Made by a program: the position numbers and the translations under genes. Below are positions 8,636-17,271 of a DNA stretch of 64,000 nt, piece after piece; the stretch's first letter is position 1; every line of letters begins with the position of its first letter. The stretch covers positions 124,001 through 188,000 of the forward strand of contig JAHBXW010000002.1 of the NCBI GenBank assembly GCA_019636235.1. Reading direction: 5' to 3'. The DNA is from Planctomyces sp. (GTDB lineage: Bacteria; Planctomycetota; Planctomycetia; Planctomycetales; Planctomycetaceae). The notes beneath the pieces were generated by a model that searched no databases, had not been told where the DNA came from, and saw nothing but the letters and a program-made list of their open reading frames with translations.

Positions 8636-9688
8636 TCAGGCCGCGGGACGCGAGTCGTCGCGGACCGTGGCCCGCTCCGCCGCGCCCGACTTCGCGAAGT
8701 ACGGCCCCTTCAGCAGCTCCTGCGTCGACTGCTCGATCCGCAGCATGCGGTTGCCGATGTAATCGACCCGCTGTGAGACCTCGTGCGTCGTCTGCTGCAT
8801 CCCGCCGGAGACCAGCGTCACCACGCCCAGGAACAGCAGCATCTGCCCGGCCGTGGAGATCAGCCACCCTGTGGACTGGTACTTCTGAACGGCGGCGCCG
8901 CCGAAATAACCCCAGACGACAAGCGCTGTGCCGATTGTCAGCAAGCCGACGCCCACGTAGGCGAGGAGCTGCCCGAAGACCGACTCCTGCCGGCCAGGGC
9001 GACGCCCCGACTGGGCGGCGAAGACTTCGAGGTCGAAATGCGGTGCGGGGGCGGCGGAGTGGGACGCGTCATCCCGCCACGCGGGAGTCGACGAGGCGGA
9101 CGCCTGCTGCGGCTGCTTTGCGGCGGGGTTGTCGATGTGCGGACGGGAGGCCGGGGCGTGCGCCGACCTCTGCGATTCTTCGTGAGCGGTGTCAAACCGC
9201 CAGTTGACGGCGGGAGCGGCCGTGGTCGGCGTGGTCGTTTTCGCGGCGTCCGCGGGGGGCTGGGCGGCGGGCCGGGGTGATGAGCTTCGCGCGCCGCGGT
9301 GAATCTTCCGCACCGGGCGTTCGCTGGCGGGGTCGCCCGCCTTGGGGGACGGCAGCAGATCGGCGCCCCCGTCTGCGGCCGCGGGCTGGTCCCGTGCGAC
9401 GGCCGGTTGAGGGACCACTGTGGCGGCCGGCGTCGACAGGTCAGCCGGGTCCGTCGATGTCGATTCGGCGATTTCCTCCGCGGCCTGACTGTCGAGCAGC
9501 GCGGAATACGATTCGAGGAAGTCGCTCTTCGCCCAGCGATCCAGCAGTTCGCGAGCGGATTGCGTTTCCGGGTGCTGGCTGGGCGCGAAGGCCTTCCGGA
9601 CTTCTTCGCCGCAGATCGTGCACAACAGATGTTTGCCGTCGGCCGCGAGTTCCGTCGCGACGTCCGCCTGGCACTGGGAGCACCACAT
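8636..9688 (-). CDS. N-terminal zinc ribbon, C-terminal two-helix membrane protein
   Basis: The 350-residue product starts with two CxxC knuckles (CSQC at 3-6 and CTIC near 24-27), the pattern of a small zinc ribbon. A long Pro/Ala/Asp-rich low-complexity linker (about 75-235) follows. Two hydrophobic helices come next (AYVGVGLLTIGTALVVWGYF and STAGQMLLFLGVVTLVSG), then a short coiled-coil tail (DYIGNRMLRIEQSTQELL). The ATG at 9688 is chosen because GGGGAGA precedes it and the zinc ribbon starts there. The architecture suggests a cytoplasmic ribbon tethered to the membrane; no function is known to me. Confidence 0.72.
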   Translation of the reverse strand: MWCSQCQADVATELAADGKHLLCTICGEEVRKAFAPSQHPETQSARELLDRWAKSDFLESYSALLDSQAAEEIAESTSTDPADLSTPAATVVPQPAVARDQPAAADGGADLLPSPKAGDPASERPVRKIHRGARSSSPRPAAQPPADAAKTTTPTTAAPAVNWRFDTAHEESQRSAHAPASRPHIDNPAAKQPQQASASSTPAWRDDASHSAAPAPHFDLEVFAAQSGRRPGRQESVFGQLLAYVGVGLLTIGTALVVWGYFGGAAVQKYQSTGWLISTAGQMLLFLGVVTLVSGGMQQTTHEVSQRVDYIGNRMLRIEQSTQELLKGPYFAKSGAAERATVRDDSRPAA

Positions 9689-9973
9689 CCCTGTCTCCCC
9701 CCAACTGATTCGCCGCCGACCCACGGCGACACTTTGATCGGCGGCAGCATGGCGAAAATCAGCGGATCGACGCAAGATCGGTTTGCCGCGTCTGTTAGGG
9801 ACTTCGCTCGCCACCGGGCGCAGCCCGTTCCAGGCGTCTGTCTCGGGTAGGGCCGAACGCGCGGTCGAGGGGCGCTGTCCGGCGGCGCATCCGGCGCGCT
9901 CCGCGAGGCATCGTCTCGGATCGAATCACTGCGTAAGATGGCGGCAATCGAGTTCTGTTGGACCCTGGCACTG

Positions 9974-10750
9974 ATGTCGACTTCCGGCTGCAACGGCTTT
10001 TCTCCCGAGGAAATCGAGGCCTTCTGGCGGGACGGCTTCATCGTGTCGCGGGGCCTGGCCTCCCCGGAAATGGTGGACCGGATGCGGCGGGTGACGCTGG
10101 ACGGCCTGGCACGCCGAATCGAACCGCTGGAGCTCGAGGCGGATTTGAATTACCCCGGAGCGCCCGAAAGCCGGGACGCGGCGGGCGGGGGCACGGTGCG
10201 GCGGCTGAAACAGGCCCATGCCCGCGACTACGTCTTCACCGAGTGGCTGACCGATCCGGCGTTGGGGGACCGCATGCGGCAGCTGCTGGGGCCGCGGCTC
10301 GTCTGTCCGCTGGCGCACCACAACTGCATCATGACGAAGGAGCCCCGGTTCTCCAGCGACACCGGCTGGCACCAGGACATCCGGTACTGGTCGTTTGAGC
10401 GTCCGGAACTGGTGAACGCCTGGTTGGCGCTGGGGCCTGAGCACCCGGAAAACGGCTGCCTGAAAGTGATTCCCGGATCGCACCGCATGGCTTACGAGCC
10501 GTCGCAGTTCGACGCCGAATCGTTCCTGCGGCAGGACGATCCTCGCAATCAGCCGCTGATCGCCGCCCAGCAGTCCGTCTCGCTGGATCCGGGGGACGTC
10601 CTGTTCTTCCACTGCCTGACGTTCCACGCCGCCAGCCGCAATCATTCCGATCAGCCCAAGTATTCCGTGGTGTTCACCTTTCACGGCGGCGAGAACCGGC
10701 CGCGCCCGGGCTCCCGGTCCGCGTCGTCTCCGGAACTTCTCCTGAGCTGA
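9974..10750 (+). CDS. phytanoyl-CoA dioxygenase (PhyH)-family oxygenase
   Basis: This 258-residue Fe(II)/2-oxoglutarate oxygenase shows the PhyH ligand set: GWHQD with His133 and Asp135, and the distal His218 in [15 protein letters not shown]. The N-terminus ([21 protein letters not shown]) is the standard family opening. An ATG at 9938 in the same frame would add twelve residues; neither start has a strong ribosome binding site, and I preferred the one giving the usual family start. PhyH homologs hydroxylate many small molecules, so the substrate stays open. The gene is followed by trpS 92 bases later, with no sign of a functional link. Confidence 0.83.
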   Translation: MSTSGCNGFSPEEIEAFWRDGFIVSRGLASPEMVDRMRRVTLDGLARRIEPLELEADLNYPGAPESRDAAGGGTVRRLKQAHARDYVFTEWLTDPALGDRMRQLLGPRLVCPLAHHNCIMTKEPRFSSDTGWHQDIRYWSFERPELVNAWLALGPEHPENGCLKVIPGSHRMAYEPSQFDAESFLRQDDPRNQPLIAAQQSVSLDPGDVLFFHCLTFHAASRNHSDQPKYSVVFTFHGGENRPRPGSRSASSPELLLS

Positions 10751-10842
10751 CCGGTCCGCACGATCCTTGCCGCGGCTGGTCGATCCTGCGAAAAGACCGG
10801 CGCGGACTTCCTCCTGTTCACTGCATTCACTGCACGGAATCC

Positions 10843-11814
10843 ATGCGCATCCTTTCGGGCATTCAGCCGACCGGCCGCTTTCACTGGGGCAATTACTTCG
10901 GCGCGATCCGGCAGTACATCGCACTGCAGACGAACGAGCAGGCGTTCTACTTCATCGCCGATCTGCACGCGCTGACGACGGTTCGCGATCCGGATCAGCT
11001 TCGTCGGAACTCGCTGGACGCGGCGCTCGACATGCTGGCGCTGGGGCTGGATCCGTCGCAGGCGACGCTGTTTCTGCAGTCCGACGTTCCGGAGGTCGCT
11101 GAGCTGACGTGGCTGCTGATGACGGTCACGCAGATGCATCTGCTGGAGAAGTGCCACGCCTACAAGGACAAGCGGGACCGGGGGCTGCCCGCGGACGCCG
11201 GGCTGTTCACTTATCCCGTGCTGATGGCGGCCGACATCCTGATTTATGACAGCCAGGTCGTGCCGGTGGGGCAGGACCAGGTCCAGCACATCGAGGTGAC
11301 CCGGGACATCGCCCAGCGGTTCAACAACATGTACCAGCGGGAGGTGTTCCAGTTGCCCGAAGCGCGGGTGCTGGATTCGTCGGCGAAGGTGCCCGGGCTC
11401 GACGGCGAGAAGATGTCCAAGAGTTACAACAACACGATCGAACTGTTCGAGGAGCCGAAGAAGCTGCGGAAGAAGATCATGTCGATCAAGACCGATTCGC
11501 TGCCGGTCGAGGCGCCGAAGGATCCGGACCAATGCCCGGTGTTCGCGCTGTATGCGCTGTTCGCCGACGAGGCTCAGCGGACGGCGATGGCGGAGCGGTA
11601 TCGCGCGGGGGGACTGGGCTACGGAGAGGCGAAGCAGGCCTTGTTCGAGCAGGCGGACGCATGGATTGGACCGGCGCGGGCGCGGCGGGCGGAACTGGCG
11701 GCGAACGAGGCGGGAGTCCGGGAGATTCTGGCCGCGGGGGCGGCGAAGGCCCGCGGGAAGGCCCGCGAGGTGCTCGAACGGGCCAGATCGGCCTGCGGGC
11801 TGAGCCACGGCTGA
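10843..11814 (+). CDS. trpS: tryptophan--tRNA ligase
   Basis: The 323-residue class I aminoacyl-tRNA synthetase charges tRNA-Trp with tryptophan in the cytoplasm. The HIGH-type motif is HWGN at 14-17 and the KMSKS loop is at 190-194. The start [17 protein letters not shown] and the length match bacterial TrpRS. A strong hairpin lies 24 bases after the stop, separating it from the convergent gene for a small secreted protein. Confidence 0.97.
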   Translation: MRILSGIQPTGRFHWGNYFGAIRQYIALQTNEQAFYFIADLHALTTVRDPDQLRRNSLDAALDMLALGLDPSQATLFLQSDVPEVAELTWLLMTVTQMHLLEKCHAYKDKRDRGLPADAGLFTYPVLMAADILIYDSQVVPVGQDQVQHIEVTRDIAQRFNNMYQREVFQLPEARVLDSSAKVPGLDGEKMSKSYNNTIELFEEPKKLRKKIMSIKTDSLPVEAPKDPDQCPVFALYALFADEAQRTAMAERYRAGGLGYGEAKQALFEQADAWIGPARARRAELAANEAGVREILAAGAAKARGKAREVLERARSACGLSHG

Positions 11815-11838
11815 ACAGCGCGTGCTTGGAAAACGTCA

Positions 11839-11873
11839 AACAGCCCGCAGGACGCCTGGTCCTGCGGGCTGTT
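11839..11873. terminator. bidirectional hairpin terminator between trpS and a small secreted protein gene
   Basis: A perfect 15-base-pair stem (11839-11853 with 11859-11873) closes a five-base loop. It begins AACAGCCCGCAGG and ends CCTGCGGGCTGTT. It sits between two convergent genes, so it can serve both, although the T tracts on either side are short. Confidence 0.85.
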
Positions 11874-11899
11874 GTCGTCCTGGCGACCGCGTGCGGCAG

Positions 11900-12235
11900 T
11901 CACCAGCCGTAGTAGTTAAAGCCGAAGCCGGGCGTCGTGATGATGACGCCGTTGCGGTACACGGGCGGGCCGTAGACGTACGGAGCGCCCCAGCGCGGAC
12001 CCCGCGAATAGCCCCAGCCGCCGTAGGGCGCGTTCCGGAAGTTCCGGTTGTTGTCCCAGCCGCGATTCACGTGGCCGCGATGGACGGGACCGCGGTAGAC
12101 AGGTCCGCGGTACACGCCGCGATGCGAAACCGTCTGGAACTGATGACGATGGTCGTCGCCGGCCTTTGCGGCCCCGGACATCCCGAAGGTCGCGATCCCC
12201 AGTCCCAGCGCGACGAGCGTGAGAACCTTCTTCAT
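11900..12235 (-). CDS. small secreted protein with Arg-Gly-Pro repeats
   Basis: This 111-residue protein begins with a signal peptide (MKKVLTLVALGLGIATFG, cleavage near AKA-GDD). The mature part is rich in Gly, Arg, Tyr, Asn and His and contains an RGPVYRGPVHRGHVNRG repeat run. It ends in an aromatic TTPGFGFNYYGW segment. GGGAGA lies before the ATG at 12235. Such short RG/Y-rich exported proteins are common in planctomycetes and have no known role. Low complexity makes homology searching unreliable. Confidence 0.75.
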   Translation of the reverse strand: MKKVLTLVALGLGIATFGMSGAAKAGDDHRHQFQTVSHRGVYRGPVYRGPVHRGHVNRGWDNNRNFRNAPYGGWGYSRGPRWGAPYVYGPPVYRNGVIITTPGFGFNYYGW

Positions 12236-12681
12236 GACAGTCTCCCGATCTGGAAGGTGAGTTTGGCACGCGCCCGGCTCCACCGTGGCCGAGTCGATTG
12301 GTTGTCGTGTCGACGCAGGGAAATGGCACTTGGCCTGCCGGGGACCGGCGGATTCTGCCGAAATGTTGCAACGTGAATTGGGGACGAATCTTGCGTTCGC
12401 GAGACATCTGGTTTCGGGGACCCCAAACTGTCATCAGACTGGTACGCATCGCCATCGGAGTGACGTCATTTCCCTGGCCGAGCGACCCGCCCCGGGCCCA
12501 AATGTCGACGCGCCTCGACACGACGGCAGAATCGCGTCAGCCGGCGGATCGTGCGAATCGCCCCGCCGTTCCGCCGGATTGCGCCCGCCGCTGCGGAACC
12601 GGCGCTGCCGCCCCCCTCAACCTGAGATTCGATAGTGCATCGCCCCTTCGACTCACCGCCGGCCCCGAGTCCACACGCACC
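12236..12681. other. 446-base divergent intergenic region
   Basis: This lies between the minus-strand gene for the small secreted protein and the plus-strand methyltransferase gene, so promoters for both should be here. An open frame continues upstream of the methyltransferase through the whole region, but it looks non-coding: Arg/Pro-rich and with no homology-like motifs. I see no clear sigma-70 box pair and no RNA structure worth naming. Confidence 0.5.
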
Positions 12682-13614
12682 ATGAGCACGACCGCCTGCC
12701 CCGTCCTGGAACCGTCGCCGAATTCCCCAGCAGAGCCCCGGCATCTGTCGGTCGACGCCTGCCTGAACTGCGGCTGCCGACAGCGGTCGCTGGTGTTCCA
12801 GCGGGATGGCTACGATCTGGTCCGCTGCCTGAAGTGCGATCTTGCCTACATCAGCAATCCGCCGACGCCCGAGGAGCTGCGCCGGTTCTATTCGTTCTCG
12901 AACAATTACCACCGCGACTTCGCGACCAGCGAGGCGGCCCGCGAGGAGTTCCTCGCTCGGGGACGGCTGTACCTCGGGTATCTGTCGAAGCACATTCGAT
13001 CGGGACGGCTGCTGGACGTCGGCTGCTCGGCGGGGTTCTTCCTGAAGACGGCCCGCGACCAGGGCTGGGAAGTCGCGGGGCTGGAATTCTCGCAGGACAC
13101 GGCCGACCTGGGGCGGCGGTTGTACGATCTCGACATTCGTCTCGGCGGTCTGACGGACGTCGAGCTGCCCGCGGAGTCGTTCGAGGCCGTCACATTGTGG
13201 GACGTCGTCGAGCACCTGCCGGACCCGCTGGCGGCGATGCGGCAGGCGCATCGGTTGTTGGCGCCCGGCGGGTACGTGGCGTTCTCGACGCCGAACATTG
13301 ACGGCCTGTATCCGCAGGCGTCGCTCCGGGTGGCCAGGCCGCTGAAGTACTGGACGCACGCGGAACCGCCGGCGCACCTGTGCCAGTTTTCGACGAAGAC
13401 TCTGTCGCGGCTGCTGGAGCGGGCCGGGTTCGAGGTGGTGTGGTGGACGACGCGGCGGATTCCGCTGGCGTATTCGTTTGGCGACCCGCGCGCCCTGTTG
13501 CGCATGCCCAAGCGGCTGGCGTACGCGGCGGCATTCGCTCCGCTGGCGCTCGCGGGGCCGTGGATTGGCCGCGGCGATGAAGTCGTGCTGGTGGCGCGGA
13601 AGCCCTCGGCCTGA
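12682..13614 (+). CDS. class I SAM methyltransferase with N-terminal zinc ribbon
   Basis: The 310-residue protein has two CxxC pairs (Cys27/Cys30 and Cys49/Cys52), the zinc-ribbon leader of the Methyltransf_23-type enzymes. A Rossmann domain follows, with motif I LLDVGCSAGFFL, the acidic strand GLEFSQ, and the post-I segment LWDVVEHLPDP. Family members often methylate sugars or small metabolites in polysaccharide and secondary-metabolite pathways. The start at 12682 gives the typical N-terminus; the much longer open frame upstream is not convincing. There is no sugar gene next to it, so the substrate is unknown. Confidence 0.85.
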   Translation: MSTTACPVLEPSPNSPAEPRHLSVDACLNCGCRQRSLVFQRDGYDLVRCLKCDLAYISNPPTPEELRRFYSFSNNYHRDFATSEAAREEFLARGRLYLGYLSKHIRSGRLLDVGCSAGFFLKTARDQGWEVAGLEFSQDTADLGRRLYDLDIRLGGLTDVELPAESFEAVTLWDVVEHLPDPLAAMRQAHRLLAPGGYVAFSTPNIDGLYPQASLRVARPLKYWTHAEPPAHLCQFSTKTLSRLLERAGFEVVWWTTRRIPLAYSFGDPRALLRMPKRLAYAAAFAPLALAGPWIGRGDEVVLVARKPSA

Positions 13615-13651
13615 GCCGCGGGGCTCGAGCCGGCGACGAGCGAATCGTCGG

Positions 13652-14203
13652 TCAGCGGGCGGCGATTTCCTCGACGACGATGTTCGCGTTCGTGTAGACG
13701 TCGATTTCCGAGGCGATCTGCAGTGACTCGCGGACAATCTCGGCTGCGGAGAGTTGGGCGTGCCGGATCAGCGCGCGGGCGGAGGCCACCGCATAGGTTC
13801 CTCCGGAGCCGATGCCGATGATGCCATCTGCGGGCTGGACGACATCCCCCTGCCCGGTGACGAGCAGGCTGTGCTCGGCGCTGACGACGACCATCATGGC
13901 TTCGAGTCGTCGGAGCGCGCGATCGATGCGCCAGTCGCGGGCCAGTTCGGTGGCGGCGCGGGGGATGTTGCCCGGGAAATCCTTGGCGCGGGCTTCGAAA
14001 CGCTCCAGGAGCGCGAACGCGTCGGCCGTCGACCCGGCGAAGCCGACGATCACCTGGTCGTTGAAAAGCTTGCGGAGCTTGCGGGTGTCCTGCTTGAGGA
14101 CGGTCTGGCCGTAGGTGACCTGGCCATCGCCGCCGATGGCGACGACGCCGCCGTGGCGGACGGCCAGGATGGTGGTCGAGTGCGTTTCAATTCGACGGGG
14201 CAT
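13652..14203 (-). CDS. hslV: HslV-type ATP-dependent protease subunit
   Basis: This is the proteolytic chamber subunit of the HslUV protease, 183 residues. The catalytic Thr is Thr10 in STTILAVRHGG, so nine residues must be removed or cleaved to expose it. The rest (VAIGGDGQVTYGQTVLKQ, GFAGSTADAF, GIGSGGTYA) matches HslV. The start at 14203 overlaps the end of the upstream TPR gene by 17 bases, so the two are probably co-transcribed. The ATPase partner HslU is not in the window, so it must be encoded elsewhere if the system is functional. Confidence 0.93.
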   Translation of the reverse strand: MPRRIETHSTTILAVRHGGVVAIGGDGQVTYGQTVLKQDTRKLRKLFNDQVIVGFAGSTADAFALLERFEARAKDFPGNIPRAATELARDWRIDRALRRLEAMMVVVSAEHSLLVTGQGDVVQPADGIIGIGSGGTYAVASARALIRHAQLSAAEIVRESLQIASEIDVYTNANIVVEEIAAR

Positions 14204-15368
14204 TGCGGGTCTCAACGAAAGGACGCTGGCGGCGATAGTCCTCGATGCGGGCGCTGACGGGGCCGCGGTCGGCTTCGCCCAACAGGGGCAGCGCCGCCTC
14301 GGCGCGGGCGATCGCGTCCTCGAATCGGCCGGCGGCGGCGTACGCGGCCGCCAGCGTGTCGAGATAATCGCCATTTTTCGGAGCGAGGGCCGCCGCCTGT
14401 TCGGCCAGCTGCACCGCTCGCTGGGGATTGCGAACCGATTCGTCCGGGCAGGTCGCCAGGAGCCACGCGGCGTCGTTCATTACGGCCGACAGCTCGGGGG
14501 CGAGCTGCAGCGCTCGTTCGTAATCCTCGAGTGCGGCGGCGTGGTCGCCCAGCGCCTTTCGGACGTAGCCGCGGTTCGCGAGGGCTTCCGCGTATTCCGG
14601 CCAGGCCTGGAGCGCCAGATTGTAGTCCGCGAGCGCTTCGTCGAGCCGCCCCTGCAGCCGACGGGCGACGCCGCGATTGACGAGCGCCTCCGCCGAGCCG
14701 GGATCGACTGCGAGGATCGCTTCGATGTCAATGAGCGCCGCGTCGGGCTGGCCGCGTTCGAGGAGCAGGCTGCTGCGATTGATCAGAGCGAGGAGTTCGT
14801 CGGGGTCGATCTGCAGCGCTGCGGTGAATTCCTGCAGCGCGGCATCGGGATTGCCCGACCGCAGGCGGGCGACGCCGCGATTGACGAGGACGGCGGCGTC
14901 CTTCGGATTTCTGGCCTGGGCTTCGTTGAAGTCCGCGATGGCCTCCGGCAACTTCCCCGTCTCCAGCCGGGCGATCCCGCGGTGGTGAAACGCGTCCGCG
15001 GTCGGCCGCTCAGCGAGAATCGACGAGTAGTGATCCTCCGCGAGTTCAATCGGCAGCACGGCTGTGCGTTTGATCCAGCCGCGATGCCGGGGAATGAGCA
15101 GCCAGGGACCATTTTCCTTCGAGTAGCGCAGGACCGTCCCGGGGGGGAATTCCGCGAGCACCTTTTCTGCCGCCATCACGGACGCGGAGGTCTCGGAAAC
15201 CATGACGACGCCGGACCGCGAGAAGGGGGGCGGGTCGTCAGCGAGGGCGGGCGCTGGTTGCTGAGCGACCAGCACGCCGATCCAGGCGGCACAATTGAAC
15301 CAAAGTGACCATCCAGAGGGCGCGGGAGTCATTCGCATTTCGTGAAAAAGCGGTGTCGCTGGTTGCAT
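14187..15368 (-). CDS. secreted SH3-like/TPR repeat protein
   Basis: The 393-residue protein has a signal-like hydrophobic stretch (WFNCAAWIGVLVAQ), then a small SH3-like segment (FPPGTVLRYSKENGPWLLI, RHRGWIKRT) near 75-110. At least six TPRs follow from about 125 to 345, recognisable as NRGVARxxxGxxxxALxDxxxAL. The start is uncertain: 15368 has a weak GAGG, while ATGs at 15338 and 15332 would start nearer the signal peptide. The TPRs point to protein-protein binding in the envelope. The 3' overlap with hslV hints at shared transcription rather than shared function. Confidence 0.78.
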   Translation of the reverse strand: MQPATPLFHEMRMTPAPSGWSLWFNCAAWIGVLVAQQPAPALADDPPPFSRSGVVMVSETSASVMAAEKVLAEFPPGTVLRYSKENGPWLLIPRHRGWIKRTAVLPIELAEDHYSSILAERPTADAFHHRGIARLETGKLPEAIADFNEAQARNPKDAAVLVNRGVARLRSGNPDAALQEFTAALQIDPDELLALINRSSLLLERGQPDAALIDIEAILAVDPGSAEALVNRGVARRLQGRLDEALADYNLALQAWPEYAEALANRGYVRKALGDHAAALEDYERALQLAPELSAVMNDAAWLLATCPDESVRNPQRAVQLAEQAAALAPKNGDYLDTLAAAYAAAGRFEDAIARAEAALPLLGEADRGPVSARIEDYRRQRPFVETRNAPSN

Positions 15369-15433
15369 GGCCTCAGTCGCCAAGTAAATTATGTAACTAT
15401 GCTCATCGTAATATCATCCGCATTTTGTCCAGA

Positions 15434-15439
15434 TTGACA
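15434..15439 (+). promoter_or_regulatory. candidate -35 element of the YTV-repeat gene
   Basis: An exact TTGACA lies in an unusually AT-rich stretch of the divergent intergenic region (15384-15523). No good -10 box is found at 17 bases downstream, so the call is weak. Confidence 0.25.
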
Positions 15440-15523
15440 ACGGGCGGATGGGGGCAGGGGTAAGGGTCGAAACGTGCGGTTCGACGCCGCGAAATGGCAA
15501 CCGATTTGAGTGGAGGACGGCAG

Positions 15524-17113
15524 ATGAAACGATGCTTTTTGGTGTTGCCGGCAGTGGCTTTGGCCCTGTCGGCCGCGGCGGCGTCCGCAGGCGATCGGGG
15601 GGCGTGTTGTTGCGCCAGCACCCCGGCTCCGTGCGCGACGGCGTGCGCTCCGGTGGCGGCCTGCGGGCCGCAGATGATCGTCCAGGAACGGACGGTCATG
15701 TGCCCTGAGATCGTCACGGAACAACGGACGATCCGGACCTGCGAATACCGCCAGGAGGAGCGGACGCGGACGTACACTGTACACACCCCGTCGTGGGAGG
15801 ACAGGACGGAAGAGTACCAGGTGATGGTTCCGTCCCAGGAAGAGCGGACGGGAACGCGGACGGTCTGCCGTCCGGTGACGCGCGACGTCGAGCAGCAGTA
15901 CACCGTCATGGTCCCCCATACGGAGACCCGGACGGCGACCCGGCAGGTGATGAAGCCCGTCACCGAAGAGCTGACCCAGGAGTACACGGTCCTGGTCCCG
16001 CACACCGAGACCCGCACCGGAACCCGGACGGTCATGAAGCAGGTGACCGAGCAGGTCGAGCGGCAGTACACGGTGATGGTCCCCCACACCGAGTCCCGCA
16101 CCGCGACCCGCCAGGTGATGAAGCCCGTCACCGAACAGCACGAGCAGCAGTACACCGTCATGGTTCCCCACACGGAAACCCGGACGGCGACCCGCCAGGT
16201 CATGAAGCCGGTGACTGAGGAAGTCACGCAGGAGTACACCGTGATGGTGCCCCACACCGAGACGCGTTCCACGACGCGGACGGTGGTGGAGCGCGTTCCG
16301 GTGCAGATGAGCCGCACTGTGACGGTCGACCAGGGTCACTGGACCACGGTCGCCGATCCGTGCAATCCCTGCTGCGTCCGTCGCCAGTGGTGCCCGAACC
16401 TCGTTCAGGTCGAGTGCCCCTACACCTGCTACAAGACGGAATGCCGCGAAGTCCCCTGCGAGTACCAGGTGACGGTCTGCAAGCCGGAAACCCGCAGCCG
16501 CACCGTGACCGTCTGCAAGACGGTCTGCGAGCCGCAGGACTACACCTACGAGGTGACCGTCTGCAAGCCGGAAACCCGGACCCGCACCGTCAATGTCTGC
16601 AAGATGGTCTGCGAGCCGCAGGAGTACACCTACGAAGTCACGGTCTGCACCCCGGAAACCCGCACCTGCACGGTGCCGGTCGTCCGCTGCGTTCCGGAAC
16701 AGCAGGAGTTCTCCTACGACGTGACCGTCTGCAAGCCGGAAACCCGGACCCGCACGGTCCAGGTCTGCAAGATGGTCTGCGAGCCGCAGGAGTACTCTTA
16801 CGAAGTGACCGTCTGCAAGCCGGAGACCCGGACCCGCACGGTTCAGGTCTGCGAAATGCAGTCCGAACAGGAGGAGTACACCTACAACGTGACGGTCTGC
16901 AAGCCGGAGACCCGCACGCGGACCTTCAAGGTCTGCAACATGGTCGCTGAGGAAAAGACCGACACCTACACGGTGTGCGTCGCCGTCCCGGTGGAGAAGA
17001 CGATCGACGTTCAGGTCTGCCGGATGGTGCCCAAGACGATCACCGTCGAGGTTCCTTGCGGCCAGCAGGTCGCTGTCGACTGCTGCGGCCGTCGCGGCCG
17101 TCGCGGCCGGTAA
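15524..17113 (+). CDS. YTV-repeat Cys-rich surface protein
   Basis: The 529-residue exported protein starts with a signal peptide (MKRCFLVLPAVALALSAAA, cleavage near ASA). Its first half has five copies of a YTVMVPHTETRTxTR unit. Its second half has six copies of a Y-x-VTVCKPETRTRTVxVCK unit in which paired cysteines recur in register. YTV domains are known from planctomycete cell-wall-fraction proteins and are thought to form a disulfide-linked surface layer. GGAGG at 15512-15516 precedes the ATG at 15524 by a normal distance. The repeats are also visible at DNA level. A strong hairpin terminator follows. It is probably an abundant structural protein. Confidence 0.9.
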   Translation: MKRCFLVLPAVALALSAAAASAGDRGACCCASTPAPCATACAPVAACGPQMIVQERTVMCPEIVTEQRTIRTCEYRQEERTRTYTVHTPSWEDRTEEYQVMVPSQEERTGTRTVCRPVTRDVEQQYTVMVPHTETRTATRQVMKPVTEELTQEYTVLVPHTETRTGTRTVMKQVTEQVERQYTVMVPHTESRTATRQVMKPVTEQHEQQYTVMVPHTETRTATRQVMKPVTEEVTQEYTVMVPHTETRSTTRTVVERVPVQMSRTVTVDQGHWTTVADPCNPCCVRRQWCPNLVQVECPYTCYKTECREVPCEYQVTVCKPETRSRTVTVCKTVCEPQDYTYEVTVCKPETRTRTVNVCKMVCEPQEYTYEVTVCTPETRTCTVPVVRCVPEQQEFSYDVTVCKPETRTRTVQVCKMVCEPQEYSYEVTVCKPETRTRTVQVCEMQSEQEEYTYNVTVCKPETRTRTFKVCNMVAEEKTDTYTVCVAVPVEKTIDVQVCRMVPKTITVEVPCGQQVAVDCCGRRGRRGR

Positions 17114-17139
17114 TCGGCTGACTCGCTGTTGCTGAACAT

Positions 17140-17170
17140 AACGGCCTCCCGGATCGCCCGGGAGGCCGTT
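17140..17170 (+). terminator. rho-independent terminator of the YTV-repeat gene
   Basis: A perfect 13-base-pair stem (17140-17152 with 17158-17170) with a five-base loop is followed by the T-rich TCTGTT. It starts 27 bases after the stop codon. Confidence 0.88.
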
Positions 17171-17271
17171 TCTGTTCGTGCGGGCCCTCAATCCACGGGA
17201 CGACGAATTGCCGGTAGCATGCGGGGGTCGGGGCCGTGCGCCCGCGACTTACCCCCGCAGGCGGACCGACC

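Noticed and set aside
15880-16960. Regularly spaced DNA repeats that could suggest a CRISPR or satellite array
   Set aside because: They are codon-phased repeats of the YTV coding sequence and have no spacer structure.
15389-17191. A 600-codon open frame antisense to the YTV-repeat gene
   Set aside because: It mirrors the repeat structure in the opposite frame, is His/Leu/Arg-rich, lacks a ribosome binding site, and the sense frame has a signal peptide and a terminator.
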